Positions 11,779 to 22,710 of a stretch of 64,000 nt of DNA are shown piece by piece (positions within the stretch are counted from its first letter, which is position 1; every line of letters begins with the position of its first letter). This DNA comes from Symsagittifera roscoffensis (taxonomy: Eukaryota > Xenacoelomorpha > Acoela > Convolutidae). Position numbers and translations under genes: made by a program. The notes beneath the pieces are model-generated. The model worked only from the letters and a program-made list of their open reading frames with translations. It was not told the origin of the DNA and made no database searches. Where the stretch lies: contig NC_087065.1 in assembly GCF_963678635.1 (NCBI RefSeq), forward strand, positions 12,934,743 to 12,998,742, written 5' to 3'.

Positions 11779-12290
11779 TTATTCTATCTCCGTCTGGAAG
11801 GCGTCAATAATTCTTTGTCTGCACTGCTGGGTATTGAAATGTAACCCATATCTCGTTAAGGCACTGTCGCCCATCATTCGCAAAGCACTCTCAATGTCTA
11901 TCAACCTGAGTTCATTGGATTTTGCGGCAATCAAATTACTGACCATCGTGTTCCGTCGCGTCATGTTCCCGTTCCTAAAGGCGGCTATCTGGTTTTAGAG
12001 GGATGATACACAAGACCACGAGCCCTCGTCGAAGCTTCTCTTTCAACTCATTGAGGAGACAGACCAGCAGCGGTTCCCATTTCGCCTCGGGGGTGACTGG
12101 GTTTCTAAAAACGTCGTTCGTCCCTATCTAGAGAATTATTGTCCCCACGCGGTCATCGTTTTGTAACTCCATCATCTTAATTACTTGAGCCACCCAGGCT
12201 CCACCAAAGGAGATCGCAGTGGTTTGGCTCACCACAAGGACACTATCAGATCCCTTACTAGGCTGTCTCCGATGATCATATGTTGGATTC
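11779..12290 (-). pseudogene. SGNH (GDSL-type) hydrolase-like domain type B in the post-integrase region
   Basis: Reading the minus strand downwards, block I is IGDSLVRDLI (about 12,273-12,244) and a frameshift follows. Next come a Gly-containing strand (SFGGAWVAQV), block III IGTNDVF (12,126-12,106) directly after an in-frame TAG, the strand VVLCIIPL, and block V with GLHFN (11,847-11,833). The order and spacing fit the SGNH hydrolase fold (Ser in block I, Gly, Asn, His). The family is known for esterase or lipase activity. Here the frame is broken by one frameshift and one stop. It sits after integrase in the position usually occupied by env or accessory ORFs, which is odd for Ty3/gypsy elements. 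Confidence 0.6.
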
Positions 12291-12715
12291 CCGTCGGTAA
12301 CGGTTGGTGGATCATGGTCGGGTTCCAGCTCGTGCAACTCAAACAAGCCCTTGGGTGTTCTGCAACGACCTGAACGAAGGTCCTCCGTGTGTCCTCCTCC
12401 TTTCCGATGTCGACTACTCTTGACTCACTTTGGTTCTACTCGGTACCAGACCGGTCGGCACGGTGGGATCTGCCGCCCCCTCTCTCCTGATTGGTGACTG
12501 GCCTGCGCGTTGCGAAGGAACGATCATACCCGAGCTTCTGTCCCCCGCTCGGTGTATTTCCTGCATCGTCGCTTTGACTACCCGTCCGAACGTCTCCTAG
12601 AACTGAGACGCCAAGTAAGTGTCCGAGGGGTCCAGTATCGTATTTCTCGCTTTGGCAGGTGAGGTCACTCGCGGCGAAGTTATCATTTCATTTGGTTTGT
12701 AAAGCTCCTGAGGCT
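12291..12715 (-). pseudogene. Arg/Ser/Thr-rich linker upstream of the SGNH-like domain
   Basis: The minus strand has G/C-rich, protein-like sequence in alternating frames between the charged segment above and the SGNH block I below. It has low hydrophobicity and no recognised motif. It is best read as part of the same broken ORF. Confidence 0.4.
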
Positions 12716-13460
12716 AAGCTTTAGCAGTCGCGTCGGCGTTCATTATAGCTAAGACATCCGGTGACAACTTGCTCACCCTCGCATTCTAAACCTCCTTCGG
12801 GTGCCTTATCTCCTCTTCCTTGAGAGTGATCAGTAGCTCGTCATATTTCCTATTCCACTTATAATCACGCTCTTTTGCCTTCTCCTTGTTTTCGTTGACC
12901 TTTGCGCACAACTCTTGTCAGTCTTTATCTCCCTTTGCGAGAATGTCGCTAGTTTCCGCAGTCTGTCATTCAATTTTGTTCGTTTTAACCTTCTTCAATG
13001 TTGGAGCTGCAGTTAGTGAATCCGCAGAATACAGAGGTTCCGGCCCATTGCGTGATCTCTTCGATCCGAAGAAAGGATGTGGGGACAATTTGGGGGCGGA
13101 CTGGAATTTTGATCCCCTTGTTCGCCCAATCCTGGCTCACGAGCCAGGTCGTGACCAGAAATGACCCAACATTTCCATCGCGTGAGCCTGTTTCTGCTTC
13201 TTTTGGTAGTATCGGACTCGCCGAAAAACAGTACCAAGAGGTTGGATTCGGGAACGCAATGGGCAATCTGGAGCGATCCAAATCGATTCAGTGTTGTCGT
13301 GATTGATGTATTTGATGCTGGACTGGTCGACATCCTCAATCTTCAGGATTGTCTTTTTTGTATCTGCTTGTAGATCATGAAGCCATTCGAGCACTTGCAA
13401 GTTTTTCAACTCTTGCTCATGCTTTTGTTCCTCCTCATGTTCGAACTCCATTTCCGTCTC
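12716..13460 (-). pseudogene. Charged coiled-coil-like segment after the integrase
   Basis: The minus-strand frames give an acidic start (EFEHEEEQKHEQELKNLQVL), then Lys/Glu-rich helix-like sequence (KVNENKEKAKERDYKWNRK) followed by LSPDVLAIMNADATAKA near 12,720. Heptad-like spacing suggests a coiled coil. It is broken by several frameshifts. It may be the N-terminal part of the SGNH ORF. Confidence 0.45.
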
Positions 13461-13527
13461 CGATCAATCGTCGATCCACTCTGTTTCTGTATCGTCAAAC
13501 GTTTTGATGTCCTGAGAGAAAATTATC

Positions 13528-13863
13528 TCATCCAAGCCCAATATTGAGTCCAAAATCTTCTACGACAAAATCTTCACCGTCCGGGTTTTTTTTTATGTCT
13601 CTTCCTCTGTTGCTCTGTCTCGTCTCCATGGTCAAGGGAAAATTAAGTTCAACGCCTTTTTCAAATTCTCTCTGCTCTGGATTATTCCAGTCCACCTCAG
13701 CATAAGGTAGGGTTTTGTCATCCACCTCTATTCGCTCAATTAATTCTAACTCCAATGGCAAATCACAGTCATCCACCACCTCATTTCCGTCGTTCTTGTC
13801 GCGTGTGCCCCTCTCGGTCACTTCACAGGCATGATCCACTATCATGTAGTCATCCTTTTGCAC
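13528..13863 (-). pseudogene. Acidic C-terminal extension of the gypsy-like polyprotein
   Basis: This 111-codon minus-strand ORF is rich in Asp and Glu. It begins within about 30 bp of the end of the integrase C-terminal block but in another frame, so a small indel probably separates them. It has no recognised domain. Confidence 0.45.
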
Positions 13864-13883
13864 GTCAACCGGGATGCACTAGT

Positions 13884-14153
13884 CTATCGAGGAGGCAACT
13901 GCGCGGTTTGACGTTCTCGCAATGAGCTGAGCATCCAGAGCTCAATCGATAAAAAGCGAACACCTGGGTGCATTTCAGTTATTTGAAACGGACCACGCCA
14001 TTTCTTCAGCAACTTTTTGGTTCCCTTCAGGGAAACTACCTCGTGGAAGACCCAGACATAGTCTCCCACCGAGTAAGCTTTGGCGTCAGTAGTCCTCTTA
14101 TCGAATCTCCTCTTCTGCATAATTGCGGCCTGCTGCGTGTTCCCTCGGCACAA
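13884..14153 (-). pseudogene. Integrase C-terminal (GPY/F-type) module, gypsy-like element 1
   Basis: The minus-strand ORF contains VGDYVWV followed by KKLLKKWRGPFQITEM, the characteristic GPY/F-type end module of Ty3/gypsy integrases. It follows the DDE core (14,662-14,387) in the same orientation after a frame break. No chromodomain follows it. Confidence 0.75.
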
Positions 14154-14386
14154 TCATTCAGCCATTGTTGCCTTCTTATCCACTCTCATACATACGTTTG
14201 CGGTGCTATTCTCCTTCCCTCGCACTCCGGATAAAAGAACTTTACATTAAAGGGAGATATTTTTTGTGGCCTGTTAACATCATGTGTGGGCTGAATCCAG
14301 TAGCTAGTGTTCAGTACTATTGTACGCGCCTATCACCTGCGGCTAGTGCTTATCCCAGTCGTCCATGTATCGTGAGCAAAAAATCC

Positions 14387-14905
14387 TCAGCATGAAAATA
14401 GTGGGCGATTTTGCCTATCGGCCAGGCTATTCGTCTGCGAGTGATAAATGGACGAGTGGGCCTGCGCTACTTGCGACCTCTTCATCAACTCCTTTGTGAG
14501 ATCACCGACGAGTGCTTTACCATTGTCCGACTGAAATATGATCGGGCAGCCATGTCTATCATTCCATACATTTGTTAAAGGGTCACAGGTTTCCTCCGCT
14601 GACCCTATCAAGTAGGGGATTGCCTCTGCGTATTTTGTGAAATGATCGATCATTACCAGCACTTGGTTATAGCCCTAGGCAGTCATGCAGATTTTCTAAT
14701 GATCAATTTGCTCTATTTAAATGAATCCTGACAATTCTATCGATTGCGAGGAAATCTCAGCTTCCTGGTTTCCTTCGCTTGTTGACATGTCAGACACGCA
14801 TAAATCCATTTTTCACAGGTCTTCTTCAAGCCAGGCCATTCAAACCGCTTCTGTATCCGGTTATTTACTTTGTCCACGCCTTGATGGCCCATCTGGTCAT
14901 GTGAG
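14387..14905 (-). pseudogene. Retroviral-type integrase (HHCC finger and DDE core), gypsy-like element 1
   Basis: The N-terminal HHCC finger is seen at 14,905-14,784, with HDQMGH and later CLTC. The core follows: VMIDHFTKYAEAIP (first Asp), FQSDNGKALVG (second Asp) and then YHSQTNSLADRQNR. In working relatives the last block carries the catalytic Glu (usually VERQN). Here it reads ADRQN, so Glu is replaced by Asp. A stop separates finger and core. The enzyme inserted cDNA into the genome, and this copy is dead. Confidence 0.85.
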
Positions 14906-14941
14906 CGAAACAATAGTTCAGTTTGATACAGCTGTGGTATA

Positions 14942-15495
14942 GTAACCGAATTATAATTTTAAACGACTCTTTCTTCTTCTTTACGCTTGCAGGCCGCAAT
15001 CCAGTCTTTTTTCAAGTATAATAAATCGTTTCTCTTCATGTAAAATTGCTTCAGTAACTATCCTCTTCCAGATCATTTTTGTCAGGTGCTCCGTTTTCTA
15101 TGCATCTCTTTAAATTGCTCGTCATCCTGTCATTTCACTTAGCCCTCAAAATATCCGACATTTGGTATCTGGCTTGCAAGTATGTCTTCATCACATTTAG
15201 TTGTCCGGTAATTAATTCCGGAGCATAGGCATCGTCCAAAGTTTTAAAGCACTATATCTTTTTCAAAGGTGTCGCCTCTTGCTCCAAGGGTTCCAGATTG
15301 GTATGGACAACCATAGCATACGGAAGTAGTCTAGTCGGACGCTGCTTCTAACCCCGCTGTTTCCCTTCAGTAGTAAAGAATTGATCGCTATCTCTGACGC
15401 GTCTAAATTTGAAGTAGTCTCAGACACGTTCCCCTAGGTTTGAGACTTCGAATCATTACTCTGATGGTCTACACGGTCGCCTTCAGGCCTATTCT
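14942..15495 (-). other. Remnant between RNase H linker and integrase, no clear product
   Basis: This is part of the gypsy-like polyprotein by position. All frames are interrupted and I can assign no motif. Confidence 0.4.
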
Positions 15496-15919
15496 TCAAG
15501 TTTCTTGACTCCCCGGACAAAGTCTTGTCCCTCGGTCGTCCTGGCATCGACTCCCCGGACAGTTACCTGTCTGGACCTCTTTCCTGAAATGACTCCCCGG
15601 AGAATGTCTCATCTCAGGATGATGTCTCATCTCCGGATGAACAGTCTGAGCACGGCTCGTATTCCTTCTTTGCATCAACGAACTGAACCCTCCTTGCCAT
15701 ACTGGATTTCAGTTTAACACTGACTCCCTGAGTGGGCCGAGTGCTGATCGGTTGTTGGCGTTCAACATATGGTGTTATCAATAAGACATCCTTCGGTATC
15801 GAGTTCACCAGCTGGTTCACTATTGATTGGAAATCACGTTCAACATCCCGAATCCGGATTGCTACCGGTCTTTTCTCTATTTTTTCCGTGATGATCAGCC
15901 TCTGCATGGTTTCCACCAT
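15496..15919 (-). pseudogene. Linker with short repeats between RNase H and integrase
   Basis: The ORF at 15919-15614 ends in an acidic Ser-rich stretch. The DNA downstream carries a short direct repeat built on gactccccgg(a/g), four copies at about 15,500-15,600, encoding Ser-Gly-Glu-like units. It is probably a disordered inter-domain linker. No enzyme motif is seen. Confidence 0.45.
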
Positions 15920-16017
15920 CCATGATCCTGCCTTTCAACTTCTATATCAAGCAGATTGCGGAGCTTTTGCAAACGTCCGGTGCTACGCTCACCGTTTTTT
16001 TTTTCAGCAGCGCTATA

Positions 16018-16788
16018 CTATTGATTACTAGTCTGGTAAGTTCTTGTTGTACCAGGTTGGAGCGCACTAACAAGTCCAATGAAACCGTAGTACCCTTTGC
16101 CAACACCTTTGCCCTTTGGCAGCACTTTCAGCAGGAAGTTCGGGGTGTCCTGGTATGGGATGCCCTGATTTGTCAAGCCATCTGGTGAGAAGTAGCCTGT
16201 CATAGGTGTCCTTGTCCAGAAAGGAAAAAACATCCTTGATCTCTGCCTGAATAGCTTGCTTCTGTTCCAATCGCTCATAAAACTCAGTCTTTTTACTGAG
16301 GTTGTCGGCATTTTGGTGTTTATGACGGGTTCCATCTCTATGTTACTATAGTAGCAATCCAGGCGTACTATCCAGCGCCGGATATAGCTTCGATCCATCG
16401 AATAAATTTTCAGCCAAGCGAAAGCTCAATTGTTTACGCGCAATTTACAGGGAGCACTCCCTAAGTAGGCTGTATACTTTTCCGCAAAATCAATTACTGC
16501 GAACATCTTCGCTTTCGGTGCACCATATTTCATTTCGGTGTCGCTCAGAAGTTTGCTCCCATAAGCTATGGGTCGGATAACAGTCCTCACATTCCATTCT
16601 TGTTCCTGATGGAGTGCGTCGGAGATAGCAAATACTGATGCGTCCGTGTCCAGCATAAACACTCCTTTCTCGGTCAGCATACCCAGGACTGGAGCCTGAA
16701 AAAGTTCGCGTTGGTTGTTCCCAAAAGAAACTTGAGCCTTGTCAGTCCAGCTGAACCTCTTGCCCTTATTTCGCATCAATTGCTGCAT
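16018..16788 (-). pseudogene. RNase H domain of gypsy-like element 1
   Basis: The minus-strand ORF 16788-16426 contains GVFMLDTDASVFAISDALHQ (the first catalytic Asp region of Ty3/gypsy RNase H), PIAYGSKLLSDTEMKYG, and a C-terminal part with FAVIDFAEKYTAYL. The ORF at 16398 continues with RRWIVRLDCYYSNIE and then NTKNADNLSKK in a shifted frame, matching the usual end of the domain. It degrades the RNA strand during reverse transcription. It is inactivated by frameshifts. Confidence 0.85.
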
Positions 16789-16827
16789 GGGGTATATCTT
16801 ATTGGCATACGCTTTGATGAATTCTCG

Positions 16828-17800
16828 CTAGTAATTAGCGAACGCGATAAAGCTCATTAATTGTGTATCGATCTTCGGTGCTTTCCTTGTTAGCACTGCT
16901 TCAACCACTTCAGGGTCTGGTCTGACTCCGTGCTTATCCACAAGCCGACCTAGATATCTTATCGAGTCACTCAGGATCTCGCACTTGGACGGTTTGCATT
17001 TCAGGCGGGCCTGTTTAATGCCAGTAAAGACTTCGTCTAATCTCACTATGTGATCCTCCAGGGTTGGTGTTGCGATCACAATGTCATCAACGTAGCACAT
17101 TATGAGGTATCCATACAACTTTGTTACAATCGTGAGTGCTTGTGCCATCAATCGTTGAAATGTAGTAGTCCAAATGGCATTCTTTTCCACTGGAACAGTT
17201 CCAGTTCACACGCAAAGACCTTTTCTCTCGATCCTGTTTCCTGAAGGGCACTTACCAGAACGCAGAGCCCAAATTTAACGTCGCGAAGAATTTTGCCAGT
17301 CCTAACTTCAAGAGACTTTCATCGATGCGAGGGATCGGGTATGCATCTTTTATCACATTATGAGGTATCCATACATCTTTGTTACATTCGTGAGTGCTTG
17401 TGCCATCAATCGTTGAAATGTAGTAGTCCAAATGCATTATTTTCCACTGGAACAGTGCTTGTGCCATCAATCGTTGAAATGTAGTAGTCCAAATAGCATT
17501 ACTTTCCACTGGAACAGTTCCAGTTCACACGCAAAGTTCTTTTCTCTCGATCCTGTCTCCTGAAGGGCACTTACCAGAACGCAGAGCCCAAATTCAACGT
17601 CGCGAAGAATTTTGCCTGTCCTAACTTCAAGAGACTTTCATCGATGCGAGGGATCGGGTATGCATCTTTTATCACTACTGCGTACAAGTTGCGGAAAACG
17701 CAACAAAATTTAAGTTGCCTTCCTTTCTTCTTAGCCATGATCACGCAACAGGCCCACGGGGACTTTGATGGCTCAATCATGTCATAATCCATTAACATCT
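16828..17800 (-). pseudogene. Reverse transcriptase of gypsy-like element 1, with internal duplication
   Basis: Palm motifs are visible on the minus strand: SKSPWACCVIMAKKKGRQLKFC and DAYPIPRIDESLLKLGQAKF (17,798-17,571), TTFQRLMAQAL, then MCYVDDIVIATPTLEDH with the catalytic YVDD box (about 17,100), and YLGRLVDKHGVRPDPE. Part of the RT is present two to three times because of nested local duplications at 17,097-17,675, which makes the domain non-functional. A stop at 16,828 separates it from the RNase H part. Confidence 0.9.
17097..17675. repeat. Nested direct duplications inside the RT pseudogene
   Basis: The segment starting gagtgcttgtgccatcaatc occurs near 17,134 and 17,392, with a third partial copy at 17,457. 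The segment beginning ttccagttcacacgcaaag occurs near 17,200 and 17,517. The word acattatgaggtatccatac occurs near 17,097 and 17,355. Two successive duplications (about 257 bp, then about 62 bp) explain the pattern. Copies differ at a few sites. Confidence 0.9.
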
Positions 17801-17887
17801 CAATTTTTCCTACATGCCTCTGACTGATGTGGGGTCAATCTCCCAGCTCTTTCCCTGTGAGTTACCGAGCCTTCTCCTATCTCTATC

Positions 17888-18540
17888 TCATGTTCCGAAA
17901 AGTTGCAACAGCCTATGTCGGCATTGTGTTTCGAAAAAACGTCTGCGTTCCAATTCATCACTTCCCTGAGGGAGTCCAGTTCGTTGTCCGAAATTTTGCC
18001 TTTGAGGTGCTCTATCTAGGACTTGTTTATTTGATGCAAATTTTGTGTCTGTCGGTATCTCAGGGAAGTTTGAACAACTAGAAAGCCCTTTGGCTGTCTC
18101 CAATTTCATAGAAATCATTTTTTTTGAACGATTTCTATTCATTTATTCTCTTCAGTATACATTCTATGATGGCTTGTGTTGGACACTCAGTCACTTTAAA
18201 CATCTTCAAGTACTCCATAGTCTGATATTCTGTGTTCAGAGGCAACGCATAGCCAAGCTTCTTTCCACGTTGTATCGTCACCAATGTTGCATGTGTGTTC
18301 AACAACACACTCACACATAGTCCATTCCGATTGAGTGAGAACGTTCTTCCTAAATTAGCTGAGCTCTTCCTGTTTGGGTTGGGGATCAGACATACTTGGG
18401 GATCAGTCTGTTGTAACTAAGTTCATTCAAATTCTTCATCCTAAACGCGCCAATACAGCTTGATTTGGTTTTAATTTTTCGTTCCAATTTTTCGATCTAA
18501 GAAGATGCGCACCCTATCATAATTTATCAAGATTTTACTA
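17888..18540 (-). pseudogene. Protease-RT connecting region, degenerate
   Basis: ORF 18142-17888 is charged and lies just upstream of the RT start. The rest, including an A/C-rich stretch at about 18,290-18,320, has no recognisable motif. By position it joins protease to RT in the pol polyprotein. Confidence 0.4.
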
Positions 18541-19032
18541 ACATGTTTTTTTTCATACTTCCTTTCTGGTTCCCTGATTCGTAGCAACCAGTGGTTGAGG
18601 TCGATTGGGACGTCAAAGTTTTGCCAGAAGTCGCTTCCTAAGATGAATTGTCGGGTTCGTCCAGGTTTTTGACAACCAGAAGCTCATCCAGAGATGTCTT
18701 CCTCCCAGTTGCAGCAAGATGATGGGTGTCCTTCCGGCCACATAGATTTCACGCTGGTTGGCCGCAGCCAGCCTGATACTAGTCGGTAACAAATACGACC
18801 TATTAAAGCCCATGTCGGTCCTGGTGCTAATGGGCAAGACACTGACCACCGCCCCGGTGTCAAGCAGTCCCTCTACGGAGAGTTGTCTGCCCTGCACGTC
18901 CAGTACGTGCGCTGCTACATCGGCTTCGCTGCCTATGTGGACTGCATTCTGCTCAAGCATGCCATAGGTCTTTATATAATGTCCGTCGACCCTCATCAGC
19001 CTCGGCCCACCTGTTGTGAGTAAGGCTCTCAC
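18540..19032 (-). pseudogene. Retropepsin-like aspartic protease, gypsy-like element 1
   Basis: The minus-strand ORF reads a strand followed by SVEGLLDTGAVVSVLP, the D-[ST]-G active-site triad of retroviral proteases. After a one-base frameshift near 18,650 comes FILGSDFWQNFDV, the conserved ILGxDF segment. Gag is not found upstream: the recognisable element ends at about 19.05 kb. The protease would process the polyprotein, and this copy is inactivated. Confidence 0.85.
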
Positions 19033-19079
19033 AGCCCTGTTCGAGGAGCATGTACGAGGGAGAGTTGTCGTGGAATCTT

Positions 19080-19540
19080 TTTGAAAAATAAAAAGGGACA
19101 GTTTTGAAAATTAATCCGGCTATGCGACACTGCTGATTTCACACAGTTAAACCAAGAGAATTCAGTAAAATTAGATATTCATTTATTCAGAAAACTCCAA
19201 AATGAGTATCCCAAATGGCTTCATTGGCAGTTTTCAAACAAAAAAAATGAAATAAAAAAGAAGTCATACACCTAAAAAATATATTCTAAGCAAAAATTTG
19301 CTCTTTTTAGGGCAAACTCCTCAAACCCTAGGTGTAAAGAAGTTTTGGACTTTTTATGCAAGTTGAAATCTTGATTTTGTATTTAGATAACTATTAGTCA
19401 ACTTCGAGAATAAATCATTGATAAGATTTTAAGACGAATAATCTCACGTCAATGAGACTACTATATGAAAAAGTAAATAACGAATGTGCTTTTCATTATG
19501 AATATAAAATGACAAGAACGTTTTGTTCGCAATAAATTCA
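19080..19540. other. A/T-rich intergenic DNA at the edge of element 1
   Basis: No coding or repeat structure that I can support. The coding-like base composition of the gypsy element ends here. Confidence 0.5.
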
Positions 19541-19654
19541 ACAATTGAAAACGGTGGCGGATGTAGGGCGCGGGGGATTTGGGCGGATGCCACTCCTCTC
19601 AGAGATTCGACCCTCTGCTGAACCAAGGGGACCCCCTCGATACATTGTTGGCTG

Positions 19655-19945
19655 ATTGACAAAAAAATCTAAAAAGATGCTTTTGGCGCCAAATGTAATA
19701 TTTTTGAGGGGTTTTAGAGTTCGCATTGAAAAACATTTTTGTTCCCATCAAAACTGTCAAAAAGTGCCTAAAACGTTTTTTCAAAGCAAGTTTTTAGTAG
19801 AAACTTTAGTAGAAACAAGATCTTTTCAATGATTTGGGAGAGCTCGGAAAATCAAAGTGACGAGCAAAAAAAATTTGAAGGTTGACCAAAATAAAGATTT
19901 TTTTTTGAAAATCCGCACTCCGCTCTCAAAATAATCCTGTATCCG
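19655..19945 (+). repeat. Dispersed repeat family R1, copy 1
   Basis: It shares an ordered set of words with 34,150-34,375 and 39,206-39,470: tgcctaaaa, then gggagagctcggaaaatca, then a poly-T run followed by tgaaaatccg, and a terminal ctagatccgcc-like end (here ctgtatccg). All three copies are in the same orientation. No coding capacity or terminal inverted repeats are obvious, so it looks like a non-autonomous interspersed repeat. Confidence 0.65.
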
Positions 19946-20880
19946 TTCCTGATTGGAGTCATTTTTTACAAACATATTACGTACACAAATATTTCTTGAA
20001 ATAAAGTTAAAAACAAAAAGAGTTTTTTGCTATCAAAATAACAACAACAATTGCATAAACAATTTTGCATAAACCTTTTAAGCATTATTTTGTAAACACG
20101 ATGAAAAAAATTGGGGTTCCGATATTACCCGGAAAAACAAGCATACACATCCGACGAATTTGGCCAAGTTGAACTACTATTTTTTTATTTGATCAAGTGT
20201 CTGTTTCTTGAAATTGAAGAGACTTGAAAATGTTATCCAAATGTAAAGTAATCAGTTCAATTTGGGACCACTGGAAAAAAAAGAAAACGCCCTCGATGCA
20301 TTTATCAAGCGGCATGAAAAATGTCCTCAAAATCAGTAATAGAACAATAAATTATTTCATCATCATCTATAGCATCAGGCCTAAAATCTAATCAAGAATT
20401 TAGTGTATATAAGTTACAAAAAATATTTTTCAATGCTTGTGTTTCTGACAATGCTTGTTTTAGAATTGATAAGTAACTTGTAGGATATTTGTCAACACCT
20501 TTTGATTCAACCAATTAGAATTTTTCCCAGCATGATTCTGAAAAGTTTCGGAAAAAAATCAGTTCACTGTAAGTCGTTATGTTTTTTGGTTTGTCCGTTG
20601 AATAAGATACGTTTCGTTTCTCACCTTTTGTACCTAAAAGTTTCTAATCAACTTTAAATAACCTAAAATTTCAACTCAAGCCAAGTTTTTGATCTGAAAT
20701 TTGGATCAAGGAAAACTCAGAACAAGTGGAAGAATACAGAAAACAATCAATTTCGTACAACAACAAATTCCCTCAGGCTCCAAATCTATTTTTCTAATAA
20801 TCGTGATTTCCTTTTCCTTATACCATCCTTTATACGTCATATACACGACAAAGTGATATTTTACATAGAGTAAGGTGATA
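19946..20880. other. A/T-rich intergenic DNA, nothing recognised
   Basis: Stops are dense in all frames. No tandem or inverted repeat longer than a few tens of bases was noticed. Confidence 0.5.
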
Positions 20881-20894
20881 AAAAAGACGAAGTA

Positions 20895-21215
20895 GCGTGC
20901 GTCAATTCTAATTGAAACGCGTTCTAAGACGGATTGGCTATCTGCTTACGCGTTAAGACTTGAAACAAATCGCGCGTTTAATATCTAAGTTTAGCCAAAA
21001 TGGCAATCTTTGACACTCATAACCTTATAAATGATGATCAAAAAGGAGACAAGTTTTTAATTTTGAGTTCAGGAAAACAATATTCTGTATGATTTGAAAA
21101 AATGCCATCAAAAATGGCTAGTTAAAAATTCGAAATTTGTCTGGAGAAAAAAACCATCCGAGCACAAATTTACCGTAAATTTCTTCAAAATTTGGATCAA
21201 CATGACTGCTCGTCG
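20895..21215 (-). mobile_element. LTR-like segment, 3' end of gypsy-like element 2
   Basis: It aligns, with divergence, to 27,460-27,765. Shared order: gaaacgc-ttctaagac-gatt, cgct/cttacgcgt, ttagc(c)aaaat, a-aatt(t)gag-tca, atttg(g)tctg(a)gaaaaaa and gga-aagca. Two such segments flank the gag-pol remnant in direct orientation, as LTRs would. The exact termini are eroded. The divergence implies an old insertion. Confidence 0.55.
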
Positions 21216-21836
21216 CGACATCTGACTTTTCCGATACCTTGAATTTTTTGTCTACCCTTTAACGTCTATGGAGTTGTGTTCGGTTTACAAAAATTAATGA
21301 AACTTTCAAAAAAAAGGAAAAATGTTGTTGTTTTTTTTTGAAAACAATCCCTCTTAAACCAAGTAAAGTACAAAAAGGTTCAGTTTGCACAAAACAAACT
21401 TTTAAGCAGACATGAGAAGGTTAGATAAAATACATCAAAAGAAGTTTTAGTAAAATAGATCAAAAGAAAAAAGGTTTAGTACCATAGATGGTGATAGAGG
21501 GGGCTGAATTGATACTAGCACTAACAACTGTGCAGCTGTAACAAGCAAATTGCTAATGATAAAGCGACTAAAAAGTACTAAAACAGATGTTAACTAAATG
21601 TTAACAGAATTAAAATAGTACATAATAGTAGATCCCTTAAAATACAGGTTGTTATACTTAATGTAGGTAAAAGAACCAGATGAGTTAAAAAACGTCACAA
21701 TAAATGAAGAGAAATGAAGTAGCTTCACGATAACTGAAATGGATTAAAAGAGTGAAACAAAACGAAATTTAACTAAAAGTCTTAGATTAAAAGTCTTCAG
21801 TTGAGCAGATTTCTAAATCTTGGGGTACTCCGCAAG
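21216..21836. other. A/T-rich internal remnant of element 2
   Basis: This lies between the LTR-like segment and the last coding block. All frames are closed. The word agtacaaa followed by gcacaaaacaaa near 21,370-21,400 recurs near 27,418-27,445, so part of it may belong to the LTR or an untranslated region. Confidence 0.4.
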
Positions 21837-22710
21837 TTAGGTCCCCTTGGCCTTTTGGGTTGACCACACCCTCAACTCGTTCAGGGGTATTGTTTGGCCT
21901 AAAACGTCTATAGTGTGGGCGATCGAGTCGAGGTGGATCCACTGTTCAATCGGAGACAAATTTACTTCGGAGTGTTGAGATGGAGCGTCGGTAGGGTTGA
22001 AAGAAACCCTAGCGACATACGTGCTAAATGTCGTTCTCCTGGGATGGTCTTGACAAGTTGCGGGGTCGTTCATTGAATGTGGTTCTGAAGGAGATGCAAA
22101 GCCTACTATACCGGGACTCCAAGATGGCTTTTTGATTGTGACCGCTTCTGATTGATCAGTTCTAGGTGGGCGGTCGTCCGAATCTCTTTTCTCTAAATTT
22201 GTACAAATACGTTTATCCCAGCGGTTGTCGGGATCTCAAAAGTCTCGTGTTGTGCCGGATATTCCCAGCATGTTTAGCCGGCGGGGGCGAATGCATCGGC
22301 AACGAGGCCTTAGTCTTGGCTGTCCTTGAGGGTTTATCGTGAGAGCCCACAAATTTTGGTGCAGGAAGTTTCTGAGATGTTTCTGCTGGTTGATGATGTT
22401 TCTGCTGATTGATGACAAGTTTCTTCCCCGAATAGGAAGCGTGTTACATAGGTATACGATAGTCGGCAATGAATTCTGAGAAGTAGTTTGATTATTTGCT
22501 TCTGGGTGGGCAGCTTCCTTTTTTCTAATAGGAGCTTCTGTGCCTCCTATTCTTATCAAAGAAGTGTCTCCCTCCAGCTGTACGTTGCCGCATTTTGGCT
22601 AGCAATATCCAATTCCTCGTAATTTGCCTGCCTGTTTCGGACGACTTTGCGTGGCCTAGAGTTTCAATATGCAGCTTTTCTTGATGTCGTTCACGTGCCC
22701 TTATTTGCAT
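21837..22710 (-). pseudogene. 3' coding remnant after integrase, gypsy-like element 2
   Basis: Minus-strand open segments 22710-22525, 22559-22236 and 22073-21837 are more G/C-rich than the flanks, basic in the middle and Pro/Thr/Ser-rich at the end. They directly follow the integrase remnant. The composition resembles the disordered tails of gypsy polyproteins. No domain is assigned. Confidence 0.4.

Larger units (their letters stand above)
10205..12127. repeat. Tandem duplication, copy B
   Basis: This is the second unit of the head-to-tail duplication. It continues past the duplicated part into the upstream half of the SGNH-like domain (to 12,290), which copy A lacks. Copy B is therefore the ancestral arrangement and copy A the insertion. 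Confidence 0.93.
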
